A DNA stretch of 64,000 bases from Zoogloeaceae bacterium (GCA_031277315.1 JAITMP010000042.1:1-64000), one strand, 5' to 3'; counted from the first letter of the stretch, positions 18,946 through 29,245 are shown. Made by a program: numbers and translations. The notes: generated from the sequence alone by a model not told the origin.

Positions 18946-21714
18946 ATGCGCGAGGCCGCGCCCCCCGTTCTCACCCTTTCCCTTCCTCTCTCGGCGGATT
19001 TCGTCGAGCGTTGCGCCGAACGCATCGTCGAGGATTGCCGGGCGCGGCTGCCTGATCTGTCTTCGATTCAGGTCGTTCTGCCGAATCTGGCGCTGGCGCC
19101 CCGGCTGTGCCGCGCCTTGGCGGCTGCCGCCGGTTCCGGCCTGCTGCTGCCGCGCCTGAGCACCTTGCCCCGGCTGGCGGCGGCTGCCGGCATTGGCGGC
19201 CAGCCGGACAGCCTGCGCCGGATCACGCTGTACCGACTGCTGCGCGAGCGCAACTGGTTTCCCGATAATGCCGTGTGGGAAATCTGCGCCGAACTGATTG
19301 CCCTTTTCGACGAGTTGAACGCGCGCGCCGTCGGCTTGCCGCAAGACGAAGCCGAATTTCTCGCCCGGCTTGAACGCGCCTATGCCGCGCGCGGGTCGCA
19401 GCCCCTGCGCTTCGAGGCCGAGGTGGTGCATCGACTCTGGCTTGCCGAGGCCGCCGGGCCGCCGAGCCGTCAGGTCGCCGAGTCGATGGCGCTGGCGGCG
19501 CTGGCCGGCAAAGCCGCCGCGCCGCTGTACTTGCTGTGCGAGCACGATCCGCGTCCGGTCGAGGCGGATTTCTGCCGGGTCTGGGCGCTGCGGCAGCCGG
19601 TGACGCTGTTCCAGCCCCGCCGCGATGCGGTGCAAGAAGCGCCGATGCGGGCGCTGAATTTCGCCTGGCCGCCCGGCGTCCATGACGATGAATTATCGTC
19701 GCCGTTGATGCCATCGTTGATCGCCCGCGCCGAGGCGGCGCGCGCGGCTTTTCCGCTCAGTCCGTTGGCGGGCCGGCTGCGGCTGATCGGCGCCGCCAGT
19801 CTGGAGGCGGAAGCCGCGACCGCCGCCGCCGAAGTGAAACGCTGGCTCGCCGCCGGTCACAGCGCCATCGCGCTGGTCGCCGCCGACCGGGTGGCGGCGC
19901 GGCGCACGCGGGCGCTGCTTGAACGCGACGGCATTCTGGCGCGTGACGAAACGGGCTGGAAACTCTCCACCACGCGGGCGGCGGCGCTGATTGATGCCTG
20001 GCTGGAAGTGGCGGCGACGGATGCCTACCATCGCGCCTTGCTCGATCTGGTGAAATCGCCCTTCGTCTTCGGCGATCTGCCGGAGGCGGCGCTTCAGGCC
20101 GGCCTGCTGCAACTGGAAAGCGGTCTGGCGCGTTACAACCTCGCCTCCGGTTTGAGCCGCTACGAGACGGCGCTGGCGCGGCAGGGCGACTGCGCCGAGG
20201 CGCTTGAATTGCTGCGGCGCGTGGCGGCGGCGCGGCGCGTGTTGCCGCGTGGCGGCGCTTTTGTCGCCGACTGGCTGGCCGCGCTGACGCAGTCGCTGGC
20301 GGCGCTCGGCGCGCTGGACGGGCTGGCGCGGGACGGCGCCGGCGCGACCCTGCTCGAATTGCTGCGGGCGCGGCAGGAGGAGCTGGCCGCCGTGCCGCCG
20401 CGCCTGACGTTCAACGAATGGCGGGAATGGCTCGACCGCGAATTCGAGAACGCCGCCTTTGTCGATCAAGGCATCGACAGTCCGCTCGTCATGACCCATC
20501 TGGCGGCGACCCGGCTGCGCCGCTTCGACGCCGCGATTCTGATCGGCGCGGATCGCGGCAATCTGGCGTCGGTTTTTTCCGGCGCGGTGTTCGGCAATCA
20601 GGCGGTGCGCGCCGATCTCGGCCTGCCGCTGCCGGCCGAGGCGGCGGCGCGTCTGCGCGACGACCTCGCCGGTTTGATCGTCTCCTGCGGCGAAGTGACG
20701 GCGACCTGGCAAATTCTGCGCGGCGACGAGGCGAATCTGCTGTGCCCGGAACTCGACCTGTTATCTGTTTTGCATGCCCACGCCTGGGGCGACGGGCTGA
20801 CGGCGGCGGCAGTGATGGCCGTAGCCGCGCCGCCGCCGGTCAGCGTCGTGAATAGTGCCGTGAACATTGCCGCAAACCCCGGCACGGCCATGCCGCGTCC
20901 CGCCGCGCCGCAGCGGACGCCGCTGCGTTTGTCGACGAGCGCGTATGCCAGTCTGGTGGCCTGCCCGTACCAGTTTTTCGTCCGCCGCATGCTCGGCCTC
21001 GCCGAGGCGGACGAGGTGAGCGAGGCGTTCGAAAAGCGCGACTACGGCGAGTTCGTGCATCGCATCCTGACGCGCTTTCATGCCGCGCATCCACGGCTCG
21101 CCGATCTGCCGGAGGCGGCGCTGGCCGCCGATCTGGAAGCGATCAGCCGGGCGCTGTTCGCGCCGCGCATCGCGGAGAATTTTCTCGAACACGCCTGGCT
21201 GGCGCGCTGGCTCGATTGCGTGCCCGGCTACATCGCCTGGCAGAAAGCGCGCGAAGCCGCCGGCTGGCGTTATGCCGGCGGCGAATTGGCGCGGGAGCGC
21301 ATCCTGCCGCTGCCCGGCGGCGGGGAGGTGACGCTGCATGGCCGCCTCGACCGCCTCGATGTCCGCGATGACGCTGCCGAGGCGGTGCTCGACTACAAAA
21401 CGCAGAACACGCAGAACGTGCGGCGGCGTCTGGCGGATGCCGCCGAGGAGGTGCAGCTTGCCTGCTATGCGCTGTTGCAGGGCGGGCAGGTGACGGAGGC
21501 GGCGTATGTCGCGCTCGATGGCGAGACGCCGGCCGCGCTGCCCCTGCCGGAGGTGCAGGCCGTGGCGCGCGCGCAAGGGGCGCGGCTGACGGCGGCGGTG
21601 GCTGCGCTGCGGGCCGGCGCGGCGCTGCCGGCGCACGGCGCGGAAACGGTCTGCGCATGGTGCGAAGCGCGCGGTCTATGCCGCCGCGATTATCACGCTG
21701 GAATACAGCCATGA
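18946..21714 (+). CDS. AddB-like DNA repair protein with PD-(D/E)XK nuclease domain
   Basis: 922 residues. The N-terminal two thirds resemble an inactivated helicase scaffold as in AddB. The C-terminal part is a RecB-type nuclease with GRLDRLD and LDYKTQN motifs (about 805-830). Four cysteines for an Fe-S staple are visible: one in VACPYQFF (about 674) and three in CAWCEARGLC (about 903-912). It pairs with the downstream UvrD-type helicase/nuclease, with a 4-base ATGA overlap. The complex would resect double-strand breaks in place of RecBCD. Confidence 0.85.
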   Translation: MREAAPPVLTLSLPLSADFVERCAERIVEDCRARLPDLSSIQVVLPNLALAPRLCRALAAAAGSGLLLPRLSTLPRLAAAAGIGGQPDSLRRITLYRLLRERNWFPDNAVWEICAELIALFDELNARAVGLPQDEAEFLARLERAYAARGSQPLRFEAEVVHRLWLAEAAGPPSRQVAESMALAALAGKAAAPLYLLCEHDPRPVEADFCRVWALRQPVTLFQPRRDAVQEAPMRALNFAWPPGVHDDELSSPLMPSLIARAEAARAAFPLSPLAGRLRLIGAASLEAEAATAAAEVKRWLAAGHSAIALVAADRVAARRTRALLERDGILARDETGWKLSTTRAAALIDAWLEVAATDAYHRALLDLVKSPFVFGDLPEAALQAGLLQLESGLARYNLASGLSRYETALARQGDCAEALELLRRVAAARRVLPRGGAFVADWLAALTQSLAALGALDGLARDGAGATLLELLRARQEELAAVPPRLTFNEWREWLDREFENAAFVDQGIDSPLVMTHLAATRLRRFDAAILIGADRGNLASVFSGAVFGNQAVRADLGLPLPAEAAARLRDDLAGLIVSCGEVTATWQILRGDEANLLCPELDLLSVLHAHAWGDGLTAAAVMAVAAPPPVSVVNSAVNIAANPGTAMPRPAAPQRTPLRLSTSAYASLVACPYQFFVRRMLGLAEADEVSEAFEKRDYGEFVHRILTRFHAAHPRLADLPEAALAADLEAISRALFAPRIAENFLEHAWLARWLDCVPGYIAWQKAREAAGWRYAGGELARERILPLPGGGEVTLHGRLDRLDVRDDAAEAVLDYKTQNTQNVRRRLADAAEEVQLACYALLQGGQVTEAAYVALDGETPAALPLPEVQAVARAQGARLTAAVAALRAGAALPAHGAETVCAWCEARGLCRRDYHAGIQP

Positions 21715-24700
21715 GCGACCGGAGCGGCCAGCGTAACCAGAATTGCGGCCAGAATTGCAATCAGGATTCCGGTCAGGATCTGACGGGCGCGGCGCTCGAT
21801 CCGCGCCGGTCGGTGGTGGTGGAAGCCTGCGCCGGCAGCGGCAAGACCTGGCTGCTGGTGTCGCGCATTCTGCGTCTGCTGCTCGATGGCGCCGCGCCGG
21901 GGGAAATCCTCGCCATCACCTACACGCGCAAGGCGGCGCGAGAAATCGAGGAGCGCCTCTCCGGCTGGCTGCGTCTGCTGGCAGTCGGCGACGACGCCGA
22001 AGTGCGCGATTTTCTGCGCCAGCGCGCGGTGCCGGCGGCGGCGCTCGATGCCGCCCTGACGCGCGCGCGCGGCCTCTACGAGCGTGTGCTGTCCGCTTCG
22101 CCGCCGCTCACCGTCAGCACGTTCCACGGCTGGTTTGCGCGTCTGGTGCAAGGCGCACCGATGTCGAGCGGCCTGGCCGGATTCGCCTTGCATGAATCCG
22201 GCGCCGGTTTGCAAGAGGAAGCCTGGCAGCGCTTCGCCGCCGACTGCGGCGAACGCGGCGGCGCGGCGGCGGCTTCCCTGCTGTGGCTGCTGCGAGAGGC
22301 CGGGTTGGAGACGACCCGTGAACTGCTGTTCCGTTTCGCCGACCGGCGCGCCGAATGGCATACTTACGCCGGCGAGGGCGAGGCGGCGCCGGCGCGCGCG
22401 CTGGAACGGCTGCGCGCATGCCTCGGCGTCGGCGCAGCGCCCGCCGCGATTGAAAATCTTTTGGCCGATGCGCCGTTCATGCGCGAACTGCGCGAATACG
22501 CCGCCATTCTCGGGCGCAGCGAATTGAAGAGCGATGCGCGGATCGCCGCCGATCTCGAAACGGCATTCGCCGCCGCGACGGATGAAACGCGCTTCGCACA
22601 ACTTTGCGCCGCGCTGTTGACCGCGGAGGGCGCGCCGCGCAAGCGCAAGGAAAGCAAAGAGGCAAGCAAGCGTTTCGGCGCTGCCGCCGCCCGTCTGCTG
22701 GATCTGCATGCGCGGTTGAGCGAGCGGACGGCGGCGGCGCTCGCCGCCCGGCGCGAGGAACTCGCGTATGAATTGAACCGGCATGTCTTCACCGCCGGCG
22801 CCGCCTGGATCGAGACGCTTGACCGTCACAAGCGCGAGCGCCGGCTGATGGATTTCGCCGATCTCGAATGGCATGTCTTGCGCCTGCTCGCCGACGAATC
22901 CCGCGCCGCCTTCTTGCAGGCGCGGCTGGACGCCCGCTACCGCCATATTCTGCTCGACGAATTTCAGGACACCAATCCTTTGCAATGGCAGATCCTGCTG
23001 GCCTGGCTGGCGGCTTATGGCGAGACGGGCGGCGCGGCGGACGCCGCCCGGCCGCATGTGTTCGTGGTCGGCGACCCGAAGCAGTCGATCTACCGTTTCC
23101 GCCGCGCCGAGCCGCGCATTTTCGACCGCGCCGCGGCTTTCCTGCGGGAAGAATATGATGCAAGGATGCTGGCCAACGATACCACACGGCGCAACGCGCC
23201 GGCGCTGATCGAGGTTATCAACCGCGTTTTCGCTGATATGCCATTGTTCTCGCACTTCCGCCCGCACCGGAGCGCGGCGGATGCGCTGCCGGGCCGGGTC
23301 GAACTGCTGCCCTTGTGTTCCCTGAATGAGCCGGAGGAGGGCGCTGTTACGTCTGCCTCCGCGCCCTTGCGCGATCCGCTCGCCGTGCCGCAGCGGGTGG
23401 CGGAAGACGGCCGCCGGCGCGAGGAAGCCGCGCTGCTGGCGGCACGCATCGGCGACATCGTGGGCCGCTGGGCGGTCGTCGACAAGGACAGCGGGCGCGA
23501 GCGGCCCGCCCGCTATGGCGACATCATGGTGCTGACGCGGCGGCGCGGCATCCTGCCCGAATTCGAGCGGGCGCTGCGCGGCGCCGGCATTCCCTGCCTC
23601 AGCGTTGGCCGCGGCGGTCTGCTGCGCACGCTGGAAGCCGCCGACCTGACGGCGCTGCTGTCCTGTCTGGTGGCGACCGCCGACGACTTGGCCTTGGCGC
23701 ATGCCCTGCGCTCGCCCGCGCTGGGCGCGGACGACAACGATTTGCTCTGTCTGGCCGAACGCGCCGAACCCGATTGGTGGCGGCGGCTGCAAGCGCATGC
23801 CCAGGAACAGGCGGCTTCTCCGGCGCTCGCCCGCGCTGCGCGCCTGCTCGCCGGCTGGCGTGAAACCGCCCTGCGGCTGCCGGTGCATGATCTGCTCGAC
23901 CGCATCTACCACGAGGGCGATCTGGTGGCGCGTTACCGCGCCGCCGCGCCCGCCGCGCTGTGGCCTGGCGTGGCGGCGAACCTTGAGGCGTTCATCGCGC
24001 TGGCGCTGGAACTGGATGCCGGACGGTATCCGAGCCTGCCGCGTTTTCTCGACGAGTTGGCGCGGCTGGACGAGGCGGGCGGCGAAGACGCGCCCGACGA
24101 GGGCGCGATCCGTGCCGAGGAAGCCGGTAACCGCGTGCGCATTCTCACCATTCACGGCGCAAAGGGGCTGGAAGCGCCGATCGTCTGGCTGATCGACGCC
24201 CACAATACGCATCTGCCCCATGAGGCCTGGTCGCTGCTGCTCGACTGGCCGCCCGAATCGGCGCAGCCGACGCACTTCTCTGTGCTGGGGCGCAAGGAAG
24301 CGCGCGGCGCGCGCCGGGCGGCGCTGATCGAAGCTGAAGCGGTGCATGCGGCGCGCGAGGAAATCAATCTGCTCTACGTGGCGATGACGCGCGCGCGGCA
24401 GTATTTTTTCGCCAGCGGCATCGTTGCCGGACGCGGCAGCGCCAGGATGAGTTACTGGGAGCGGATCAGCGCGGCGCTGGCAACGCTCGGCGATGAATAT
24501 GTTTATGGCGCTGGCGGCGCATTGCCCGCCGAGGCGATGCCGCCGCCGGCAACGGCAACATCGGCGTTGCCCGCGCCGCCGCTGGTCGCGCCCGCCGCCG
24601 GGCGGCGGCGGGAAGCATCCAGTGCCGGCATGGATTACGGCGCCCGGCTGCATGCCGCGCTCGACTGGCTCAGCGCGGGCGGCAATGATGGCGCGGATGA

Positions 24701-25079
24701 CGCCGGCGGGCGTCCGCCTGCGGGGATGGCTGCCGCCGACTGGCCCGCCGCGCGCGACGCCGCCCGCGCCATTCTCGACGCGCCGGGCTTGAAACAATTT
24801 TTCGATCCGGCCTGTTATCTGCGGGCGCTGAACGAAGCCGAGTTCATCTTGCCCGATGGCAGCATCGGGCGCATCGACCGTCTGATCGAAACAGAAGACG
24901 GTTTCTGGGTGCTGGATTACAAGAGCGGTCAGCCCGACGCGGCGCTGCTGGAAACGTATCGGGCGCAGATGGCGCGTTACCGGGCCGCCATCGGCGCGCT
25001 GTTTCCGTGCCGCGCCGTGCGTTGCGGACTGGTGTTCCGGGACGGCGGCTTCATGGAGGTTTTGGAACCGGAACGTTGA
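21711..25079 (+). CDS. AddA/RecB-like UvrD helicase-exonuclease
   Basis: 1122 residues from the ATG overlapping the previous stop. Motifs in order: Walker A ACAGSGKTW (about 45), ITYTRKAAREIEERL (Ia), LLDEFQDTNPLQW (II), VVGDPKQSIYRFRRAEP (III), the helicase C-terminal TIHGAKGLEAPIVWL and YVAMTRAR, and a RecB-type nuclease with GRIDRLIE and LDYKSGQ near the C-terminus. It is the motor and nuclease subunit of an AddAB-type end-resection enzyme. The extreme N-terminus holds a short Gln/Asn/Cys repeat (NQNCGQNCNQDSGQD). Confidence 0.9.
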   Translation: MSDRSGQRNQNCGQNCNQDSGQDLTGAALDPRRSVVVEACAGSGKTWLLVSRILRLLLDGAAPGEILAITYTRKAAREIEERLSGWLRLLAVGDDAEVRDFLRQRAVPAAALDAALTRARGLYERVLSASPPLTVSTFHGWFARLVQGAPMSSGLAGFALHESGAGLQEEAWQRFAADCGERGGAAAASLLWLLREAGLETTRELLFRFADRRAEWHTYAGEGEAAPARALERLRACLGVGAAPAAIENLLADAPFMRELREYAAILGRSELKSDARIAADLETAFAAATDETRFAQLCAALLTAEGAPRKRKESKEASKRFGAAAARLLDLHARLSERTAAALAARREELAYELNRHVFTAGAAWIETLDRHKRERRLMDFADLEWHVLRLLADESRAAFLQARLDARYRHILLDEFQDTNPLQWQILLAWLAAYGETGGAADAARPHVFVVGDPKQSIYRFRRAEPRIFDRAAAFLREEYDARMLANDTTRRNAPALIEVINRVFADMPLFSHFRPHRSAADALPGRVELLPLCSLNEPEEGAVTSASAPLRDPLAVPQRVAEDGRRREEAALLAARIGDIVGRWAVVDKDSGRERPARYGDIMVLTRRRGILPEFERALRGAGIPCLSVGRGGLLRTLEAADLTALLSCLVATADDLALAHALRSPALGADDNDLLCLAERAEPDWWRRLQAHAQEQAASPALARAARLLAGWRETALRLPVHDLLDRIYHEGDLVARYRAAAPAALWPGVAANLEAFIALALELDAGRYPSLPRFLDELARLDEAGGEDAPDEGAIRAEEAGNRVRILTIHGAKGLEAPIVWLIDAHNTHLPHEAWSLLLDWPPESAQPTHFSVLGRKEARGARRAALIEAEAVHAAREEINLLYVAMTRARQYFFASGIVAGRGSARMSYWERISAALATLGDEYVYGAGGALPAEAMPPPATATSALPAPPLVAPAAGRRREASSAGMDYGARLHAALDWLSAGGNDGADDAGGRPPAGMAAADWPAARDAARAILDAPGLKQFFDPACYLRALNEAEFILPDGSIGRIDRLIETEDGFWVLDYKSGQPDAALLETYRAQMARYRAAIGALFPCRAVRCGLVFRDGGFMEVLEPER

Positions 25080-25105
25080 ACGCTTTACAATCGGGCGTGA
25101 ACGGC

Positions 25106-25131
25106 GAGAATGAGAACTGAGAATGAGAACT
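25106..25131 (+). repeat. 13-bp perfect tandem duplication
   Basis: GAGAATGAGAACT occurs twice head to tail between the AddA-like gene and the acyl-CoA ligase. Nothing else is recognised in this 120-base gap apart from the ligase ribosome site. Confidence 0.7.
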
Positions 25132-25199
25132 TATTGGCGGTGCGCGCCGTCGAACCGGTAGTGACTCATTGCAAAGCCTGATCAGGCGCGGGAGGGAAG

Positions 25200-26879
25200 A
25201 TGGAAAAAATCTGGCTCAAGAATTATCCGGCCGGCGTGCCGGCGGAAATCGATGTCGACGAATTCAAGTCGATCAACGCGCTGTTTGAGCACTGCGTGCG
25301 CAGCTTCCGCGATCGCGTCGCCTACATCAACATGGGCAAGTCGATCACCTACGGCGAACTGGATGGCTACGCGCGCGATTTTGCCGCTTATCTTCAGTCG
25401 CTGGGCTTGACGAAGGGCGCGCGCGTGGCGGTCATGATGCCGAACCTGTTGCAGGACCCGGTGTGCATCTTCGGCATCCTGCGCGGCGGCTACACGGTGG
25501 TGAACTGCAATCCGCTCTACACGGTGCGCGAACTGGAACACCAGTTGAAGGATTCCGGCGCCGAAGCCATTGTCATTGTCGAAAATTTCGCCAGCGTGTT
25601 GCAGGAGTGCATCGCGCATGGCGCGCTCACGTCGCTGAAGCACATCGTCGTCACCGGTCTGGGCGACATGCTCGGTTTTCCCAAGCGCGCCATCGTCAAT
25701 TTCGTCGTCCGGCATGTCAAGCGGATGGCGCCGGCCTGGCATCTGCCGGGCGCGGCGCGTTTCAACGACGCGCTGGCGCGCGGCGCGCGGCACGGCTTCA
25801 CGCCGGTCGACGTCGGCCATGAAGATGTCGCTTTCCTGCAATACACCGGCGGCACCACCGGTGTCGCCCGGGGCGCCATGCTGACCCACCGCAACATCGT
25901 CGCCAACCTGCAACAGGCGCATGCCTGGATCAAACCTTTCCTGCCGGAGCAGGGCACCATCGTCACGGCCCTGCCGCTGTATCACATCTTCGCCCTGACG
26001 GCGAACTGTCTCACCTTTCTCAAGGTCGGCTGGAGCAATCTGCTCATCACCAACCCGCGTGACATTCCGGGCTTCGTCAAGGAACTGCGGCGGCATCCTT
26101 TCGACGGCATCACCGGCGTGAACACCTTGTTCAACGCGCTGCTCAACAATCCCGATTTCGCCAGGCTGGATTTCAGCCGGCTGCGGATCTCCCTCGGCGG
26201 CGGCATGGCGGTGCAAAAGGCGGTGGCGGACAAATGGCAGCAGGTTACCGGCGTGCCGCTGGTGGAAGCCTACGGCCTGACGGAAACGTCGCCGGCGGTG
26301 ACCATCAACCCGCTCAACCTGAAGGCGTACAACGGCGCCATCGGCCTGCCGGTGTCGTCGACCGAAGTGACGATCCGCGACGACGCGGGCAACGATTTGC
26401 CGCTCGGCGCGGCGGGGGAACTCTGCGTACGCGGCCCGCAGGTGATGCGCGGCTACTACAACCGTCCCGACGAAACCGCCGAGGTCATCATGCCGGACGG
26501 TTTTTTGCGCACCGGCGACATCGGCATGATTGACGAAGGGGGATTCGTCCGCATCGTCGACCGCAAGAAGGACATGATTCTGGTTTCCGGCTTCAATGTT
26601 TATCCGAACGAGATCGAGGCGGTGATCGCCATGCATCCGGGCGTGCTGGAAGTGGCGGCGGTCGGCGTGCCGGACGAGAAATCGGGAGAAGCGGTGAAGG
26701 TCTTCATCATCAAGAAAGACCCGGCCCTGACAGCCGAAGCGGTGATCGCCTACTGCAAGAAAAATCTCACCGGCTACAAAGTGCCGCGCCTGATCGAATT
26801 CCACACCGAACTGCCGAAGACCAACGTCGGCAAGATCTTGCGCCGCGCGCTGCGCGACGAGAAGGCGGACGGCAAGTAA
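25200..26879 (+). CDS. fadD: Long-chain fatty acid-CoA ligase
   Basis: 559 residues, the usual FadD length. Adenylate-forming motifs: [18 protein letters not shown] (P-loop-like, about 218-235), [10 protein letters not shown] (about 358), GFLRTGDIG (about 435) and the C-terminal catalytic Lys in [10 protein letters not shown]. It activates fatty acids to acyl-CoA at the inner membrane. The strong GGGAGGGAAG site abuts the ATG region. A distinct aromatic acyl-CoA ligase is found at 46.8 kb, so fatty acid is the likelier substrate here. Confidence 0.88.
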   Translation: MEKIWLKNYPAGVPAEIDVDEFKSINALFEHCVRSFRDRVAYINMGKSITYGELDGYARDFAAYLQSLGLTKGARVAVMMPNLLQDPVCIFGILRGGYTVVNCNPLYTVRELEHQLKDSGAEAIVIVENFASVLQECIAHGALTSLKHIVVTGLGDMLGFPKRAIVNFVVRHVKRMAPAWHLPGAARFNDALARGARHGFTPVDVGHEDVAFLQYTGGTTGVARGAMLTHRNIVANLQQAHAWIKPFLPEQGTIVTALPLYHIFALTANCLTFLKVGWSNLLITNPRDIPGFVKELRRHPFDGITGVNTLFNALLNNPDFARLDFSRLRISLGGGMAVQKAVADKWQQVTGVPLVEAYGLTETSPAVTINPLNLKAYNGAIGLPVSSTEVTIRDDAGNDLPLGAAGELCVRGPQVMRGYYNRPDETAEVIMPDGFLRTGDIGMIDEGGFVRIVDRKKDMILVSGFNVYPNEIEAVIAMHPGVLEVAAVGVPDEKSGEAVKVFIIKKDPALTAEAVIAYCKKNLTGYKVPRLIEFHTELPKTNVGKILRRALRDEKADGK

Positions 26880-26975
26880 AGCGTCGCTCCCGTTTCCGCG
26901 CTGCCCTCGCGAGCGGGCGGCGCGGGCATGCCCCTGTGATAAACTTACCCCGATTTCACTTCCGCGCTTCACGCC

Positions 26976-28142
26976 ATGTCCGGCAACACACTCGGCACCC
27001 TGTTTTGCGTCACCTCCTTCGGTGAATCGCACGGCCCCGCCATCGGCTGCGTTGTCGACGGCTGTCCGCCGGGGCTGGCGCTGAGCGAGGCGGATATCCA
27101 GATCGAGCTTGACCGGCGCAAGCCGGGCGTTTCGCGCCACGTCACGCAGCGGCGCGAATCCGACACGGTGGAGATTTTGTCCGGCGTTTTCGAGGGGCGC
27201 ACCACCGGCACGCCGATCATGCTGCTGATCCGCAACGAGGATCAGCGCAGCAAGGATTACGGCAGCATTGCCGAAACCTTCCGGCCGGGGCACGCCGATT
27301 ACACCTACTGGCAGAAATACGGCATCCGCGATTATCGCGGCGGCGGTCGCGCCTCGGCGCGCGAGACGGCGGCGCGCGTCGCCGCCGGCGCCATCGCCCG
27401 CAAGTGGCTGCGAGAACGGTATGGCGTTGTCGTGCGCGGCTGCCTGTCGCAGCTTGGGCCGATCGAGATTCCATTCAAATCCTGGGATGGGGTTGATGCG
27501 AATCCTTTTTTCGCCGCCGATCCAGCCAGCGTGGCGAAGCTGGAAACGTACATGGACGCCTTGCGCAAGTCGGGCGACTCGGTCGGCGGACAGGTGACGG
27601 TGGTGGCTGAACATGTGCCGCCCGGCTGGGGCGAGCCGGTGTATGACCGGCTCGACGCCGACATCGCGTATGCCATGATGGGCATCAACGCGGTGAAGGG
27701 CGTCGAGATCGGCGCCGGCTTTGATGCCGTGACGCAGAAGGGCAGCGAGCATTCCGACGAGCTGACGCCGGCCGGCTTTCTCTCCAACAACGCCGGCGGC
27801 ACGCTGGGCGGCATTTCCAGCGGTCAGGAGATCGTCGTGCGCATCGCCGTCAAGCCCACTTCCAGCATTCGTTTGCCGCGTCGTTCCATCGACAAGCAGG
27901 GCCTTCCGGTGACGGTCGCAACCCACGGCCGCCACGATCCCTGCGTCGCCATCCGCGCCACGCCGGTGGCCGAAGCGATGCTGGCGCTGGCGCTGATCGA
28001 CCACGCCCTGCGTCACCGCGCCCAGTGCGGCGACGTGGCCTGTCCGACGCCCCCCATCGCTGCCCAATGCGCCAGCCATGCGCCGCAAGCCGGCCCCGCG
28101 CCGGGCGCGTCGGTGGAAGACCCCGAGCCGGACGAAGCCTGA
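26976..28142 (+). CDS. aroC: Chorismate synthase
   Basis: 388 residues. It has signature motifs [20 protein letters not shown] at the N-terminus, [16 protein letters not shown] (about 125) and [17 protein letters not shown] near the end of the core. It converts EPSP to chorismate with reduced FMN. The core ends near residue 345; an extra Cys/Pro-rich tail of about 40 residues ([11 protein letters not shown] and onward) extends beyond the usual C-terminus. Confidence 0.95.
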   Translation: MSGNTLGTLFCVTSFGESHGPAIGCVVDGCPPGLALSEADIQIELDRRKPGVSRHVTQRRESDTVEILSGVFEGRTTGTPIMLLIRNEDQRSKDYGSIAETFRPGHADYTYWQKYGIRDYRGGGRASARETAARVAAGAIARKWLRERYGVVVRGCLSQLGPIEIPFKSWDGVDANPFFAADPASVAKLETYMDALRKSGDSVGGQVTVVAEHVPPGWGEPVYDRLDADIAYAMMGINAVKGVEIGAGFDAVTQKGSEHSDELTPAGFLSNNAGGTLGGISSGQEIVVRIAVKPTSSIRLPRRSIDKQGLPVTVATHGRHDPCVAIRATPVAEAMLALALIDHALRHRAQCGDVACPTPPIAAQCASHAPQAGPAPGASVEDPEPDEA

Positions 28143-28160
28143 ACCGCGTCCGCTTTTCGA

Positions 28161-28166
28161 TATAAT
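28161..28166 (+). promoter_or_regulatory. -10 element of the tRNA-Thr gene
   Basis: A perfect TATAAT ends 9 bases before the mature tRNA 5' end, inside a short AT-rich segment. The -35 region is poor. Confidence 0.6.
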
Positions 28167-28175
28167 TTTCCCGCC

Positions 28176-28251
28176 GCCGCTTTAGCTCAGTTGGTAGAGC
28201 AACGGTCTTGTAAACCGTAGGTCGTCCGTTCGATTCGGACAAGCGGCACCA
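28176..28251 (+). tRNA. tRNA-Thr (anticodon TGT)
   Basis: 76 bases with encoded CCA. Acceptor arms GCCGCTT / AAGCGGC pair fully. The D-arm is AGCTCAGTTGGTAGAGC. The anticodon stem ACGGT / ACCGT flanks the loop CTTGTAA, giving anticodon TGT (threonine ACA). The T-arm holds GTTCGATTC. It is followed by a strong terminator. Confidence 0.98.
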
Positions 28252-28260
28252 CTTCATGCC

Positions 28261-28289
28261 AGGCGGCCTGTCAGGCCGCCTTTCTTTTT
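28261..28289 (+). terminator. Terminator after tRNA-Thr
   Basis: 9-bp stem AGGCGGCCT / AGGCCGCCT with a 3-base loop and a downstream tract TTTCTTTTT. It also lies at the end of the convergent paaX-like gene. Confidence 0.9.
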
Positions 28290-28297
28290 GACGCGGA

Positions 28298-29245
28298 TCA
28301 CGCCGCGGCGGATGCCGTGTGCAGGCCGCCGAAGCGTTCGTAGAAGTAGGGCGCGGCCTCGGGCAGATGGCCGCTGGCAGTTTCGAGCACCGACATCAGG
28401 TGGGTTTCCGCCGCTTTCTGGGTCAGGACGTAAAGGTCGCGGCAGAGCTGGCGCGCGGCGTTGCCGGGCCAGTCGCCGGGCAGCAACTGATCCGGCAGTT
28501 GGGGATCGCGCAGCAAGGTGCGCCGGAATTCGTGCATGAGGAGAGTGCGGACGACGAAGCATTGCTCGGGGTCCAGTTCCCGCGCGCTTTTCAACGCTTT
28601 CAGCACGGGCCGGAAATGATCCAGAAAGCGTTTGTAGTCTTGCGCGATCAGATCCAGACTCCAGCATTCGCGCACCAGATCCCGCGCCGGTTTGTTGACC
28701 AGCGCGCCGAGATTTTGGGCGTGCAGGACGACGATGCTGTCTTGCACGCCGTTGCTTTGCAGGATGTCGAGCAACGGGGCGAAATCGGACGACGGATGCG
28801 CCAGCACGCCGGGGGCGATGACGCCGAATCCCTCCCAGAGCAATTCCTTGCGGACTTCATCGCGCTGCGTCGACGGCAGGTCGCCGCCGCGAATCAGCAC
28901 GATCTGCCAGTCGCCTTTCCAGCGCGTTCTGGATTGGGAATAGATGCGGCGGTAAGCGTGCTCGAAACGGCGCTTTCCGGTCGCCGTCAGGCCGTAGTAG
29001 CTGCAACGCCCGATATGCTCGGATGTCAGCCAGCTATCCTTCGACAAGCGGAACACGCTGGTTCTCACCAGCCGGTCGTTGATGCCGAGCGGCTTCACCA
29101 GCCGGATGACGCTGCCGAGCCAGACCGAGCCGCCGTGCGGGGCGATGGCGTCGCCATACACGGTGATGATGAGCGAGTTCGCGCGCACCGGGTTTTCGCG
29201 CAGGAATTCCTCGACCCATTGGCTGACGAATCGGTTCGTTTTCAT
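28298..29245 (-). CDS. paaX: PaaX-family transcriptional regulator
   Basis: 315 residues. PaaX proteins repress phenylacetate degradation genes and release DNA on binding phenylacetyl-CoA. The winged-helix N-terminus (about 20-80: SLIITVYGDAIAPHGG, LVRTSVFRLSKDSWL) and the central TRWKGDWQIVLIRGGD block are typical. The C-terminal part is the usual PaaX dimer region. No paa catabolic genes are in the window, so it is an orphan here and its ligand (phenylacetyl-CoA or another aryl-CoA) is uncertain. Confidence 0.85.
   Translation of the reverse strand: MKTNRFVSQWVEEFLRENPVRANSLIITVYGDAIAPHGGSVWLGSVIRLVKPLGINDRLVRTSVFRLSKDSWLTSEHIGRCSYYGLTATGKRRFEHAYRRIYSQSRTRWKGDWQIVLIRGGDLPSTQRDEVRKELLWEGFGVIAPGVLAHPSSDFAPLLDILQSNGVQDSIVVLHAQNLGALVNKPARDLVRECWSLDLIAQDYKRFLDHFRPVLKALKSARELDPEQCFVVRTLLMHEFRRTLLRDPQLPDQLLPGDWPGNAARQLCRDLYVLTQKAAETHLMSVLETASGHLPEAAPYFYERFGGLHTASAAA

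Noticed and set aside
21693-24797. Very long open frame on the minus strand (over 1000 codons) opposite the AddA-like gene
   Set aside because: High-GC codon bias of the real gene leaves the opposite frame open. The translation is low-complexity Arg/Gln/His/Gly-rich and has no recognisable domain.
28176-28251. tRNA-Thr as an integration site of a mobile island
   Set aside because: No integrase or direct repeat of the tRNA 3' end was seen nearby.
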